A DNA stretch of 30,006 nt, from positions 1 through 30,006 of the forward strand of contig JBNGIS010010672.1 of NCBI GenBank assembly GCA_049999725.1, written 5' to 3'. Below are positions 12,201-21,728 of the stretch, in pieces (the first letter of the stretch is position 1; each line of letters begins with the position of its first letter). Source of the stretch: Haplomitrium mnioides (taxonomy: Eukaryota; Marchantiophyta; Haplomitriopsida; Calobryales). A program made the translations under genes and the position numbers. Under the pieces are notes generated by a model. It had not been told where the DNA came from and made no database searches. It saw only the letters and a list, made by a program, of their open reading frames with translations.

Positions 12201-15200
12201 CAGATAAGTCATCATCGAGGTCTTCTGCTTCATACACATGAGCAAAAGCTCCTTGTCCTATGAGCTTTTTCAATCTATAGGCACTGGCCCCTACAACCAG
12301 AATAGCATTATATCATTGAATAATTTGAACGTTGTTGTAGTCTAAAATGCAAAGACATTTTTGGCAAACAATTAAGATAAGACATGCTAACCCAGTTGAA
12401 TAGTTTTGTTTCGAGCAACGTTTTTTAACAATGTGCTCCCAGCATAATTGTAATTGTTGCTTTGATAACCCTGCCACCAAAAGCCAAAGAAAGCAAGAAC
12501 AGGAATAAGGAGTTTGAGTATACAAGACCTCATTTTGTGCCCTAGCACGCCTTAGATCTATAGAAGAAAGGTGTTTAAAATGTCATGATGCTAATACTAT
12601 GATGTTTGAAATTTTGTTACTACTCGCCAAGTCCAGAGTGCAAAGCCATTAGGTAAAAAGAGTTAGTATGCTAATCACTGAAGAGTTTCAGAGCGAATGC
12701 ATTACTAACTCACCAATGTTAGTTTAGGTTTGATTCCTGAGAACAAGCGAAGCACCAACAACTAAGACAGGGATGCCTAAAATCTTGCCATGGTTCTGTT
12801 TGACCAACCACTTACTGTCAAAGAAAGAAGAAGAAAAAACATTCAACCAATTGTTTCAGCAATTAAGCAAAATTAGAAATCATCCAGGTCCAGAGAAAAC
12901 TAAGCCAAAGCACCTTGTAGTCTGACAAACTGGGGTTAAGGTTGTTGATAAGGCTCGAGATTAATCCATCATCCCAGGGATTCAACTTGTTAGGTCCAGA
13001 CTTTGAGCTTTCTTCTCCAGTGATGAGCTCTCCAGTTCTTGAAGATGTGTGATTGTCAGGTGCTGATCTGGAAAAAAATTGCACACAACAGACTCCATGA
13101 GAGAATATGCAGTTAACAATGTGGACAGGAAAACCCTGCTATGCAATGGTATAGCACACAAAGAAAATCGTTCAAAACTTTCCAGGATATGACCATTTGT
13201 GTACTACATTTGAATTTTGATTATTATCTGAAATATTTGTTGGAACTATAACAAAAAAAGTGTCACCTTTCTATAGCCAAATCCTGACCAGATGCCAAGC
13301 CATTAGGAGATGAAATCACCTGCACAATTTCTCTAGTCAGAAGAAAGTTGTGAATCTGTAAACGAGCAACAAAACTAATAAAACAGTCCAATTACAGTAA
13401 GAAGATAATTTCAAAGCCAAGTTAGAAAAATCAACAAAAGCATTCAAAACAGAAAAGAAGTCTGAAGACAGCTCCAGTTCTACAGGCCAACACATTCTAC
13501 TGATAGTCATAAGAATCCTGAAGCTGATGATTATTATTACCTCTAATGGTTGACTCTCAAAATCCATCCCCATTGCACCAAAGTGTTCATCGGCAGCATC
13601 AGCTTCAGCTCTGAATTGACCAACAGGAGGAATCCTTTGATTTTCCTTGTCCATTGGCACATATTCATTGTCTTTGAAGGTATTTGTAGTACACTTGTTA
13701 GTGTACAGCTGATCTGTAGTACTACATGAAGGTGTGTCAGGGAGTATCCGAAATGAAGTGCCACTAGTGTTCGTCTTCTGTGGGTAATTCTCTTTATCAT
13801 CCATAAAACATGTCTTGCTTCTGGAAGCGTCTCTGGGATTACTACACATAAAGGGATCAGCATCTGTTAATATATCAGGGCTAAATATAGGCATGTCCTG
13901 TCCATAAGGTAACTTCGTAAATGAAGAGTTACTAATTTCCTCATGTTTACTCAGCTTTCCAGGTTTCTCAGTGCCAGTGTCTTCATCAATAAAGATCTGG
14001 AAACTCTTTTGGTCTGGTGCACTAACTTTTGATTTCTTCTTTTGTTCCTTGACTGGCACTTCCTTAAGTTTCTTTGCCAAGTTACAATGCACTGTTCCAT
14101 TGAACCAATGCAGAATATCTGCATTAGCTGCCTGTGTATAGACTGTAGGTTCCACTAGACCGTGATGTGTGACAGATTCATGGTTGCTCACCTTTGGATT
14201 TATTTCTGAAACTACAGCTTCCTCAGCAAAACGGTTGATGGCCACAGTATCATCTCCTAGAAAAACAAAAGGACTATCTTCTATTCTAGCAGACTCTAGT
14301 GCTATATGATTAAGACTGGCATTAGGCTTTGATTGTAGATCTGGCTCTTTCCACAGAAAGAGCGTTCTCTCAGCAGCTACAGTTTCGGAATCTTGAAATG
14401 TGCTTAGCTGATCCTCCTCCACTACAGACATGGATCTAGAATTCAAGACTTCAGGTAGGCTGCATGATGCCATTCTCCCCTGGACACATTTCTCGTTAGT
14501 AATTCTCTCGTTTCCTGCCAATATTGTACAAGATTCTACTTGATTTTCAGTTTGGTTTCTTTGTAAACATTTTTGATCCGGAATATTGTCGACACTTCCT
14601 TCTACCTCTATTACTACATGCATAATGCCTTCCTTGCCAAACATCTGAAAAGGTTGGAAGTCTCCTTGGCTGCTCAGGCAGTCTCCTGTCACACCCGCAT
14701 CAAAAGCCTGCTCCTCTGTACCAGGCGATGGCTTCCTGACATCAACTTGACCATCTGTCTTGACACCTTGATTTTTTTCTTTTGGCTTCTCCCTGACTGC
14801 CAACTGTAAGTCTGATACACCTTCAGTAATGGTCTGATGGCAATGCACATTGGGGGTTTCAAGTTGAAAAGTCAGTTGAAACACTTTATACCACGCTTCC
14901 AATCTCAGTTCCTCAAAACAATAATCTGCTCCATCCCTGGTGAGCACTGACTCATTATATCCGAGGATAATTGCCACAGATGCCTTTTGCTTATCGTGAT
15001 TATGGAGGCCCTGTAACCCTCCTGACACAATCCAAATTCAACATCAAGTAGTAAATCGCAACACAACCAGTGACTTAATTGGAAGGTTCTAGTTGTGCAC
15101 TCACAAGACAATTGGCGAAAAATCTAGAGACAAAGTATATATTATAGTAACTCTGAATAGCAATTACCAAAAGGCAAAAACTTAGTTAAATGTCACTAAA

Positions 15201-16410
15201 AATTTGCATAGATTCAGTAACTTTCTTTCTTTCAATGGTAGCCACTGGGTTTACAACAAATTTCAAAAGCATAAACCTGTTAAGACCTGGGATGTCTTCA
15301 GTCACTAGCCTTAGAGATGGTGCTGAAATGGCCGGATTCACTGGGGGTCTCGTGGACTTATTTTCCCTGCAACATTTCAGTACAAGCACATGAATAAATA
15401 CATTGGCTACAGTAAGCTACAATATCAGAATCATAAATTCGGCCATTGAAGATAACAATTAAATTAAAATTTTACCAAAACGAAAACAACACTTACTCAG
15501 CCAACTCTTCATCTACGTATATCTTAAGAGCTGGCCGAGGTGGAGCCTGGAATGTAGGCCTATGAGGAATCTGTGTCCGAAAGTCCAGGAAACAAAAAGA
15601 GATTATTAAATAAATAGACCAATTAAGTTAGGGTAAAATACTGTTATTTCCAGAAGTTCCAATATTGCAATATTGTAAAACTCTGTAGAAGGGGAAGGAA
15701 AGACCGTGGCATCACTCCATTTTGAGGGCTGCTGGACATTCTCCTTCTTCCTTTGAGCATCAGTGGGTAGGTAATTCCATGATCCTCTGAAGGCATTTGG
15801 GGCAGTAATATTGTCAAGGTTATCCGATTCAGGATCTAAAAACACAGTAAAGTGTGTGCTTTGTGCATTCTTCAAACCTCTGCAAAAACAATTAGTTCAA
15901 AGTGATGAGAATCTTCCCTCCTATCACCAAGTAGCAGAGACCAACGATCCTAAATTAACAATTATTACTGAGGTTTTAGTTAGGATATTTCACACCTTGT
16001 AGTCTCTCTTACATGGTGCCGTCCATGTTGTACACTTCCTGTGTGGAAATCTGAAGTAAACTATATCATTAGAAGTATTGAAACAACTCTATTTTAATGT
16101 AGAGGATATCAATACTTGAATGAAAGAAATACTTGCAAGAGCAAACAACATTCATTATAAAAATCTGGAAAGGATTGGAACCAGGTGTTCCAATATGTGG
16201 CAACTCATTTTTTTGAAAAAAGCAATACCTCACTGATATAGGTTTACTTTTGGTCAAAATAGAAAAGAAAAGAGCAATACCTGAATGAAGACTTGTAGGC
16301 CCATGCAGATGACCTGCCCTCAAACTCCCTGAATCAGTCAATCCAAATACCCGGTGTTGAGGTTCATTTTCTTGATTATGACTTGTTCCAGCTCCAATAG
16401 CAAGGTGCTC
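9210..16410 (-). CDS. BUB1: MADBUB/BUB1-type spindle checkpoint kinase, 5' part missing
   Basis: Exons (- strand): 16281-16410, 15996-16050, 15705-15879, 15497-15570, 15287-15366, 13541-15021, 13267-13319, 12914-13067, 12392-12470, 12175-12290, 11736-11807, 11202-11291, 10451-10608, 9953-10004, 9709-9843, 9493-9614, 9210-9393. They join in phase to 3210 nt (1069 residues plus stop). Order: ABBA-like FTVFLD (72-77), KEN in KKENVQQPSKW (107-109), LKIYVDEE (135-142), a Bub3-binding GLEBS-like segment ending in FEELR, a long linker with FQIFID and two more KEN motifs, NPWDDGLISSLINNL, then the kinase: GQGAFAHVYEAE, AIK, HGDFKPDN, DWG in place of DFG, and FRCVEM. Catalytic Lys and Asp residues are present, so the kinase looks active. 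Known role: kinetochore kinase and APC/C-Cdc20 inhibitor in the mitotic checkpoint. The TPR domain is not seen. The 15287 donor and 15021 acceptor are the least certain junctions; 15705 has a weak donor. Confidence 0.87.
10208..10423 (+). mobile_element. 5'-truncated LINE 3' end in a kinase-gene intron
   Basis: The stretch matches the 3' end of the LINE at 25716-28749: CCTTTGACAGAAC, then GATGAGGACAGAGTTTACTGG, CCTCGGCCTGATTG and CCTTTGACGCTTG, with internal deletions relative to that copy. It ends in an A-rich tail (about 10398-10415). The flanks AGATGCCAAAAAAG (10208) and AGATGGCAAAAAGG (about 10410) could be an aged target-site duplication. It lies antisense to the host gene, and its right end is only about 28 bp from the splice donor of exon 10451-10608. 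Confidence 0.7.
10815..10905 (+). mobile_element. Short LINE 3'-terminal fragment in intron
   Basis: The sequence CACCTTTGATGCTTGAAAGT, then GAATAAAG, parallels the last ~85 bp of the LINE near 28655-28735 (TACCTTTGATGTTTGAAAGT, then AAATAAAG). The preceding bases align loosely with its TTGCCGCTCGGCCTGATTGC segment. It retains the poly(A)-signal-like AATAAA but no clear A-tail. It is an old dead-on-arrival copy in the same intron as the longer fragment at 10208. Confidence 0.5.
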
Positions 16411-16456
16411 CTACCAACAAGGGCAACAAACCTTCATGAGTACAATGCATCAATCT

Positions 16457-17228
16457 GTTTTTTTTCTGTTGCTTTGAACACAAGTAGAACAGGTTGGGCA
16501 ACAAAAAATCTAAAACCACTAAATTCCTTTCAGGATCTGGCCTAGAAAACATTAGCAAGCCAAATGCCTTGCACCTGAATCTGGGCTTTCTCCCATCTAC
16601 GGCAAGTTTTCTTCCCATACTTGATCAGTCTCAGTCAGATTCTCTTTCTTCAAGTAATACATATCCATCATCATAGACTTCTCACACCCAATAGCCATTT
16701 GTTGTAAAGTACAAAGCCCCTCAGCAAGGACCAGATCTCCTGGGTTGCATTTCAGGTGCTTTTGGATTTTTATTGCCTAGGATGCTTGTTGCTTGGTTTG
16801 CTTTGACCTTTTCATACTCCCCCAAATGGAGAAAGCTTATCGGTCTAAAATATTTCCTGCCCATTTCCAGATAGTGCAGATACTGGGACAAAGCCCAAAA
16901 CAGTGGATGATATCTTCAAGTGTATCATCCTTACAGCAGACAAATCTCATATCAATCTGATAGCCAGGTTTTCAGGTGTTCCTGAAACTCCCAACCTGGA
17001 CACCTCTTTGGAGAATGAAACACATCAGTGAGGCCTCTTTAGCTGATCTCATCCCAATTTTCAGTCTATCTGGAGGGGAAGTCGATTGTACCAGCTCCTC
17101 TCTAACATTCCAGAAATGGGATGATGGAAAACAGCCGATTGAGGATGAACTAGCAACCTTTCTTGGTGGAGTAGCTGCTGAGAGGGGAGTCATCTTTCCA
17201 CACCCACAAACCTGGTCACAATTTCCAA
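16457..17228 (-). mobile_element. 5'-truncated, decayed LINE (ORF2 C-terminus), minus strand
   Basis: The minus strand encodes, across several frames, the same C-terminal part as the LINE at 27800-28740: SPLSAATPPRK in an alternative frame, RSAKEASLMCFILQRGVQVG, then IIHCFGLCPSICTIWKWAGN (zf-RVT region) and YGKKTC. It ends with the shared CCAGATCCTGAAAGG 3' UTR word and an A-run (T-run on +, 16458-16465). Many stops and frameshifts show age. It lies in the same direction as the kinase gene, immediately upstream of its most 5' recognisable exon, so it is either inside an intron or at the broken edge of that gene. Confidence 0.75.
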
Positions 17229-17767
17229 TTTCTTTATTGTTGCTTCAAGTAGCTAGGTTACACAGCAACAATACAATGAAGAAGTAATAAAGTGTTCCAT
17301 CAAAAGGGCTCTTGTTCTTGACCAAGGGAGTGCCAAAGACCATTCAGGAGTGACCAGGGAACTGTGCCAGGGAAGGAGACCGTGCCAAGGCATCCGATTT
17401 TGAAGGAAGGCAAGGTTTTGGTGGCTGCTACAACAATTCCTCATATACATTTCTTTTGCTGTCATTTCTGTCCTTTCTCTGTGCAGGTTCATTATACTCT
17501 GTTGTTACAACACCACCGGTGCTCCTGGTTTAAAACACCACAATGCTCCTCATCAGCGTTGAGAGAGGTCTCCCGAACATTGTTGTTATACAAAATGGTC
17601 TTGCAACGAGCACCATCAAAATACAAAGAAAGCTTCACAAACATACAAAGAACTTCTTGAAACAGGAGGAGCGATGGCTGACGGGATGCTAGGTTAGCCA
17701 GGGTGTGCGCAACAGCAGCAAAGCACACGGGAATAGAATACTCACCAGGTGAGGGCAGAGTAGTAAC
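17229..17767. other. Unassigned stretch between LINE and LTR remnants
   Basis: No recognised element. On the minus strand, 17492-17767 stays open and reads fairly protein-like (for example CFAAVAHTLANLASRQPS), but the frame runs on into the antisense of the LTR beginning at 17768, no domain is recognisable, and no splice neighbours fit the kinase gene. It may be part of another decayed element. Confidence 0.4.
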
Positions 17768-18456
17768 TGTTAGAAATGTATCTTTGCTGCTGCAAATTCT
17801 GATGAGGATCAATTCCTGATCTGTTTTCTTTGTAGTGATTTCTTGCTTCTTTTCTAGTTTAGATGCTAAATACTTTAGAGCCAGCTCTGGAGAGACTGGC
17901 ATGTGGAAGCTCCTGGAGGTTACATGTGTCAGCACCAGGTAGCTCCATGAGACAAATTGAACTATTTGGTCTCATAGTGTAGAAACTATCACGCCCATGC
18001 ACATCTGCATGGGTATGCAAAGAAATTATCGCCTGGGAGTAGGAGACCTGAATCTGCAGCTGGTGAAGCTGCTCCTGTCCATTTGCACACGTGGTCTTCT
18101 CCACCTTGCAGATTCTGTCGCGCGACCTGTTTCGTTCATTGTTTGATGTCTGAGCCCATCGTTTTTCCAGCGTATGCTGGTATTGATTTTCATTTATAAA
18201 TCATGAGGAGTCCATTCAGAGGCCATCCTCAGTTGCGAATTATCTCCAGCATCACAAGCATACTCCTGGCGTTTTCCTTTTGTTTCCTATCACAATAGAG
18301 ACTTTCTCTGCTAGTGCTGAGTGTAAGCATCGCCTGCTATCCATCTGGCGTCCATTCTCTCTGCATTGTAATTTCTATTTTGATTTGTGTGCTTCTCTAA
18401 GTCCGCGTTCTCAACTCATCACGTGGAATTTCGAGTTACTTTCTATTTGTAGCAAC
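17768..18456 (+). repeat. Decayed solo-like copia LTR (first of four related LTRs)
   Basis: It starts TGTTAGAAATGTATCTTTGC, matching the TGTTGGAAATGTATCTCTTG start of the younger LTR at 21107. TATA-like TTTATAAAT (near 18193) is followed by ATGAGGAGTCC and CATCCTCAGT, as in the younger copies. The end, CAACTCATCACGTGGAATTT to GTAGCAAC, parallels the younger LTR end (CAACTCTTCACGTGG to TTTGCAACA). The U3 middle and R/U5 are largely different. No primer-binding site follows, so it is probably a solo LTR. GTAAC occurs directly upstream and again about 10 bp past the end, a doubtful target duplication. Confidence 0.65.
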
Positions 18457-18699
18457 CAAAGTAGAGTAACTGAAAAAGTGATCAAGTAAAGTAAATTGGG
18501 GTCCCAGGATCTGCTAAAGCCCCTGACACCTAGACTGAGGCATAACTAAGCAAGATTAACAAGCAGAACATATGCATGTTTCAACAGCAAAACATTAACA
18601 TCACTAAAATCATATGCAGCAATCAACATCCGGAACAGCTATCCACAGATATAGCCTGCACCATAGGTTGCTCAAGGGTCATATTCGGTAGTGGCTCAA
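18457..18699. other. Short unassigned spacer
   Basis: About 240 bp between the LTR end and the LINE ORF1 remnant. No open frame, repeat or RNA gene was recognised. It could be the 3' continuation of the ORF1 copy, but I cannot support that. Confidence 0.4.
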
Positions 18700-19105
18700 C
18701 CTGGGCTGGGCAAACGGATTTGCATCTTGGATCATAGCAATTTTTCTATCAACCCATGCTTTCTTCAACTTTTCAAGCTCTGTCAGAAAATATTTCCTTT
18801 GCTAAGTGTGAGGTTCTCAAAGATCCAGAAAGGTTGGCCTTTCAGGGCTTTTTTGGACTTCAGAAGGGTGTTCAGTCCTTGACATTCTGAAACTTGAGCA
18901 CAATTGGTCGGCCCTTGCTTGAGTGTCTCCTAAATTCTCTTGCATGTCAGGTCCAATCTCCTGAGATCACAGGGTCCTAAGACTTGTTGCTGAATGATAT
19001 CCTGAGTGTTCTCAGATTGCTCCTCTGGGATTACATGGATGATTAGGTTTAGCCCTAGTCCTTGCTTCTCCCATTCTTCCTTCATAACTTCCTTTACTGT
19101 TTTTC
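18700..19105 (-). pseudogene. LINE ORF1 (RNA-binding protein) fragment, frameshifted
   Basis: Read on the minus strand across three frames, the order of motifs is that of an L1-type ORF1 RRM and C-terminal domain: GLNLIIHVIPEEQSENTQDI, then RPIVLKFQNVKD, then LLKSKKALKGQPFWIFENLT, then ELEKLKKAWVDRKIAMIQD. The pattern '.NL.I.G.PEE..E.T..' / 'RPI.V.F' / 'K..LKG...F..EDLT' is diagnostic for LINE ORF1 proteins that chaperone the element RNA. At least two frameshifts and in-frame stops make it a pseudogene. It is the only ORF1 seen in the window; the LINE at 25716 lacks its own. Confidence 0.72.
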
Positions 19106-19216
19106 TACAACCGTTCTTCAAGGGAGGGTATGGGTATGTGCCATCCCAAACTCGTTGTTGCCTTCCGAGGCATATTGAAAGCTTTCCTTGCTCCCTGCCT
19201 TTTACTGCAGTATGTC

Positions 19217-19345
19217 CAGCTTCGTCTTTCAGTGATTGTGAGGAAAATGAGAGTCTGCACAGTGACCAAAGAATGTTGAGAACCATTGCTTGAGTGGGAG
19301 GATGGATCCTTCCCAGGATCCAAGTCCAGTTCTTCCCAAGGTTCA
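19217..19345 (+). mobile_element. LINE ORF2 internal fragment, opposite to the ORF1 piece
   Basis: TCAGTGATTGTGAGGAAAAT, then GAGAGTCTGCACAGTGACCA, matches LINE positions about 27711-27751 with only a few differences, in the plus orientation. Similarity becomes loose beyond about 19275. It stands next to, but opposite in direction from, the ORF1 fragment, so the two are rearranged pieces of one or two LINEs. Confidence 0.6.
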
Positions 19346-19535
19346 ATTCTGGGCAGGGGGTTCTATTGTAAATAGATTTATTGTTAACCTTAGCTAGCTA
19401 GAAATAGTTAGTTGTAGTTAAGGGGACTGCCACGTTTCAGCACCTGGGGGCTTCCTGGGAAGTTGACTATTTCTTGAAGATGCAGATATCAGCATGTACC
19501 TGCATGGGCACACAAATCTTGATTAGGCACTGACT

Positions 19536-19604
19536 GGCATCTGGAGTAGGTGCCTACAGGCATCTGGAGTGGGTGCTTATGGGCATCTGGACTTGGTGTG
19601 CGCA
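19536..19604 (+). repeat. Three 23-bp tandem repeats in U3
   Basis: GGCATCTGGAGTAGGTGCCT-type units start at 19536, 19559 and 19582. They lie about 50-115 bp upstream of the TATA box of this LTR, the usual place for enhancer repeats in plant copia elements such as the Tnt1 BII boxes. The regulatory role is inference from position only. Confidence 0.8.
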
Positions 19605-19744
19605 GTCCACTCTTGTATAGTTGTTTAGTTTGCAGCTGCGGCTGACTCAAGTATATAAACAAATAGAGGACCCATTCGAGGCATCCTCATTTTCACACAT
19701 ATCGACATGTCCATTGTTTTCTTACCCAAGTCCTTTATCTGCAG

Positions 19745-20090
19745 AAGGAGAACAGGCGCCTCCGTTTCTGGCTAATCGTGCAGACAAGGGAGGCCGTTTT
19801 TGCCAATCGCAAAGGAGAAGGGGACGAGCCCCATTTCTTCCTAATCGTGGAGCCAGAGGGAGGCGCCCCCACGTTTTGCTAAACGCACAGACGCAGGGAG
19901 GCGTCCCGTTTTCTGCATCGTGTGAACGCAGGGAGACCCTGTCCCCGTTTTTTTGGCTAATCACGCAGATGCAGGACGGCGTCCCGTTTTCTGCTATCGC
20001 GCGAACAAAGGGAGGCGCCCCCTCATTTCTTCCTTCATCGCGCAGAGATAAGGAGGCCCCCATTTCGCTACTTGCGATTTGCCTGCTGAG
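19745..20090 (+). repeat. Imperfect minisatellite in R/U5 (about nine 32-43-bp units)
   Basis: About nine degenerate units follow a pattern near GGAGGCGYCCC, then GTTTTCTGCTAATCGCGCAG, then ACGCAG. They occupy most of the transcribed leader part of this LTR. It is GC- and CpG-rich compared with U3. The 173-codon open frame across it is a by-product of the repeat and not a gene. Confidence 0.75.
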
Positions 20091-20202
20091 AACTGTTTTT
20101 TTGACAAAAAACGTGTTCTGTCTTCTCCAAATAAGTGCCTAACCTGCTTCGAAGTTACAATTCCAGCTTTTCCAATGAAATTTTCAAGTTGATTTTTCAT
20201 TA

Positions 20203-20216
20203 GGTTATGGGCCCAC
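20203..20216 (+). promoter_or_regulatory. Primer-binding site (initiator tRNA-Met anticodon arm)
   Basis: GGTTATGGGCCCAC directly follows the LTR and is identical to the site at 22084. It is the reverse complement of GTGGGCCCATAACC in the anticodon arm of plant initiator tRNA-Met, as I recall that tRNA. Its ATG opens a frame of about 34 codons here before a stop, consistent with decay. Confidence 0.8.
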
Positions 20217-21106
20217 GAATGCATGGGACGCTGAGGAATTTGTTGAAGAGCTCAAAGTCACAAATTGGAGAGCTTGTTCCTATTCTATGCTAGACAATCT
20301 GGGAGTAACAGCCTGGAAGAGCATGTTGAAAGGACACCCACTACAGCAGAATTAGCAGATAAGGCAAATGACATGGAAAAAGTCACAAGGCAAAATCCCA
20401 CAGCATATGGAGATCCTTGGAAGACAAAAATTTCATGCAGACGAATGATGGCATTCCTAAACCTAATGGCATTACTGCCAATAAGGAGGAAATGAAAAGA
20501 GGATCCAGGCAGATCATCATGCTCTGATCTGCCTGAACTTGGGAAAGACTCAAGTCAACCAAGTTGTAACTCTCACTACTGGAAGTGAGGAACAGCCTCA
20601 AGCAGGCTCATGAGCAAAAGAGGTCTTGCTGACCTGAAGGAGTGTTTTGACTTATAAGCAGGCCCCAGGAACTCTAGGAAGCAGTATATGCCACCAGAAT
20701 GGAGAAGTTCTTCACATATGTAGCAGTATCGAATCAAGCCTCAAGGTAGCTTGATGACCGAAGATGTTCAGGCAGAAGAAGGCAGCAGTATCGATTCACA
20801 CCAGTTGCAAAGAAGGGCAAAGTTCCACAAGTGTGCATATTACCAAGGAGTGGGAGCTAGGAAAAGGACTGCTGAGATGAAGTATGGCAAACCTGCTTCC
20901 AATGACAGTCCAAATTCACCAAGAGCTTCAAAGGTACAAAATCCAACAAGAGGCAAGAGCAAGATGAGTGACAGAGCTAATGGTGCGAGACAGCTCAGAT
21001 GATGAGCATGAGCTAGTCACAGCATATTAGTCCCAAGAATCAGAGCAGTATATTTGAGTGGTGATTGCACTGAACAGAGGTGGTTCCCAGTTTCAGAAGC
21101 AACAGT
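20217..21106 (+). pseudogene. Decayed interior of the second copia element
   Basis: This interval lies between the primer-binding site and the younger copia element that begins at 21107. No frame stays open for long. A region near 20825-20990 reads KCAYYQGVGARKR, which could be a ruined CCHC zinc knuckle (compare CFYCKKVGHLSNAC in the younger element), followed by a basic stretch and SSDDEHE-like acidic residues. That order is like the end of gag. The rest was not recognised. The younger element appears to have inserted here. Confidence 0.45.
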
Positions 21107-21408
21107 TGTTGGAAATGTATCTCTTGCTGCTGTAAATAGTGACAACTAACTAATGTTAGTTGAAAAGGCTAGCTAGTATAGTTAGCTAATAGATATTTTA
21201 GAGGGGCTGCCAGGTTCCAGGTCTCCCCCTTAGACATTTATTCTTAGGACAAAGAGCAGTTAGCAATAGGCTCAAAATAGGATATTCGTTGGTATGTCAA
21301 AAAGGGGCGCCGCATTCAGGTGATCCCCTTGCCAATCGCTTCCGTTAGTTGCCCCACTGATTTATTACAGGGCAACTTGTATGTCAGCAGATTGCTGACC
21401 TTCGTTTG

Positions 21409-21416
21409 TATATAAA
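21409..21416 (+). promoter_or_regulatory. TATA box of the 5' LTR promoter
   Basis: TATATAAA, followed 24-33 bp later by CATCCTCAGT, the conserved word shared by all four related LTRs and a likely transcription start region. The same box is at 29754 in the 3' LTR. Confidence 0.8.
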
Positions 21417-21554
21417 GATGAGGAGTCCTCTTTAGGATTCATCCTCAGTAATCCAGACCTGTTTCCCAGAGTCAAAGCGAGTTCTTAAGAAGGTGTAGAA
21501 TTTCTGGTCGAGTGCGCGAGGAGAAGGCGAACGTCTGGTCGAGTGCTCGAACAA

Positions 21555-21728
21555 GAATCGACTAAAGAGGTGTTGATTAAGCAGGGTGTCGAAGAGCTGT
21601 CGTAACTCCCCTGCTTAATCGTGATTTGCGATTTAGAGCGAGAATCGACTAAAGAGGTGTCGATTAAGCAGGGCGTCGAAGAGCTGTCATGACTCCCCTG
21701 CTTAATCGCGATTTGCGATTTAGAGCAA
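21555..21728 (+). repeat. 87-bp tandem repeat with internal 12-bp inverted repeats
   Basis: GAATCGACT begins units at 21555 and 21642 and a partial third at 21729, so the period is exactly 87 bp. Each unit contains the inverted arms GATTAAGCAGGG and CCCTGCTTAATC separated by 22 bp (21575-21620 and 21662-21707). In RNA these would form two identical stem-loops in the 5' leader upstream of the primer-binding site. They are absent from the 3' LTR part visible here. Confidence 0.9.

Larger units (their letters stand above)
19361..20202 (+). repeat. Second related copia LTR (5' LTR of a decayed element)
   Basis: It begins within U3 (TCTATTGTAAATAG against GCTGCTGTAAATAG of the younger LTR), so roughly the first 25 bp are missing or diverged. 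Shared landmarks are TTAGCTAGCTAGAAATAGTT, GGGGACTGCCACGTTTCAGC, the TATA box in AGTATATAAAC (19651) and CATCCTCA. It ends directly against a primer-binding site at 20203, so it was a 5' LTR. U3 carries three 23-bp tandem repeats and R/U5 carries a long imperfect minisatellite, both absent from the younger LTRs. Confidence 0.75.

Noticed and set aside
16376-16618. An 80-codon minus frame as the start exon of the checkpoint kinase
   Set aside because: Its beginning is LINE 3' sequence with an A-run, and it is in another frame from the exon 16281-16410, which has an upstream in-frame stop and a good splice acceptor.
19621-20142. A 173-codon + strand frame
   Set aside because: It lies across the LTR minisatellite; repeats without stops keep it open. 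No domain, and the opposite strand is also open there.
20751-21002. An 83-codon frame as an independent small gene
   Set aside because: It lies in the interior of a decayed copia element and looks like a ruined zinc-knuckle tail of gag.
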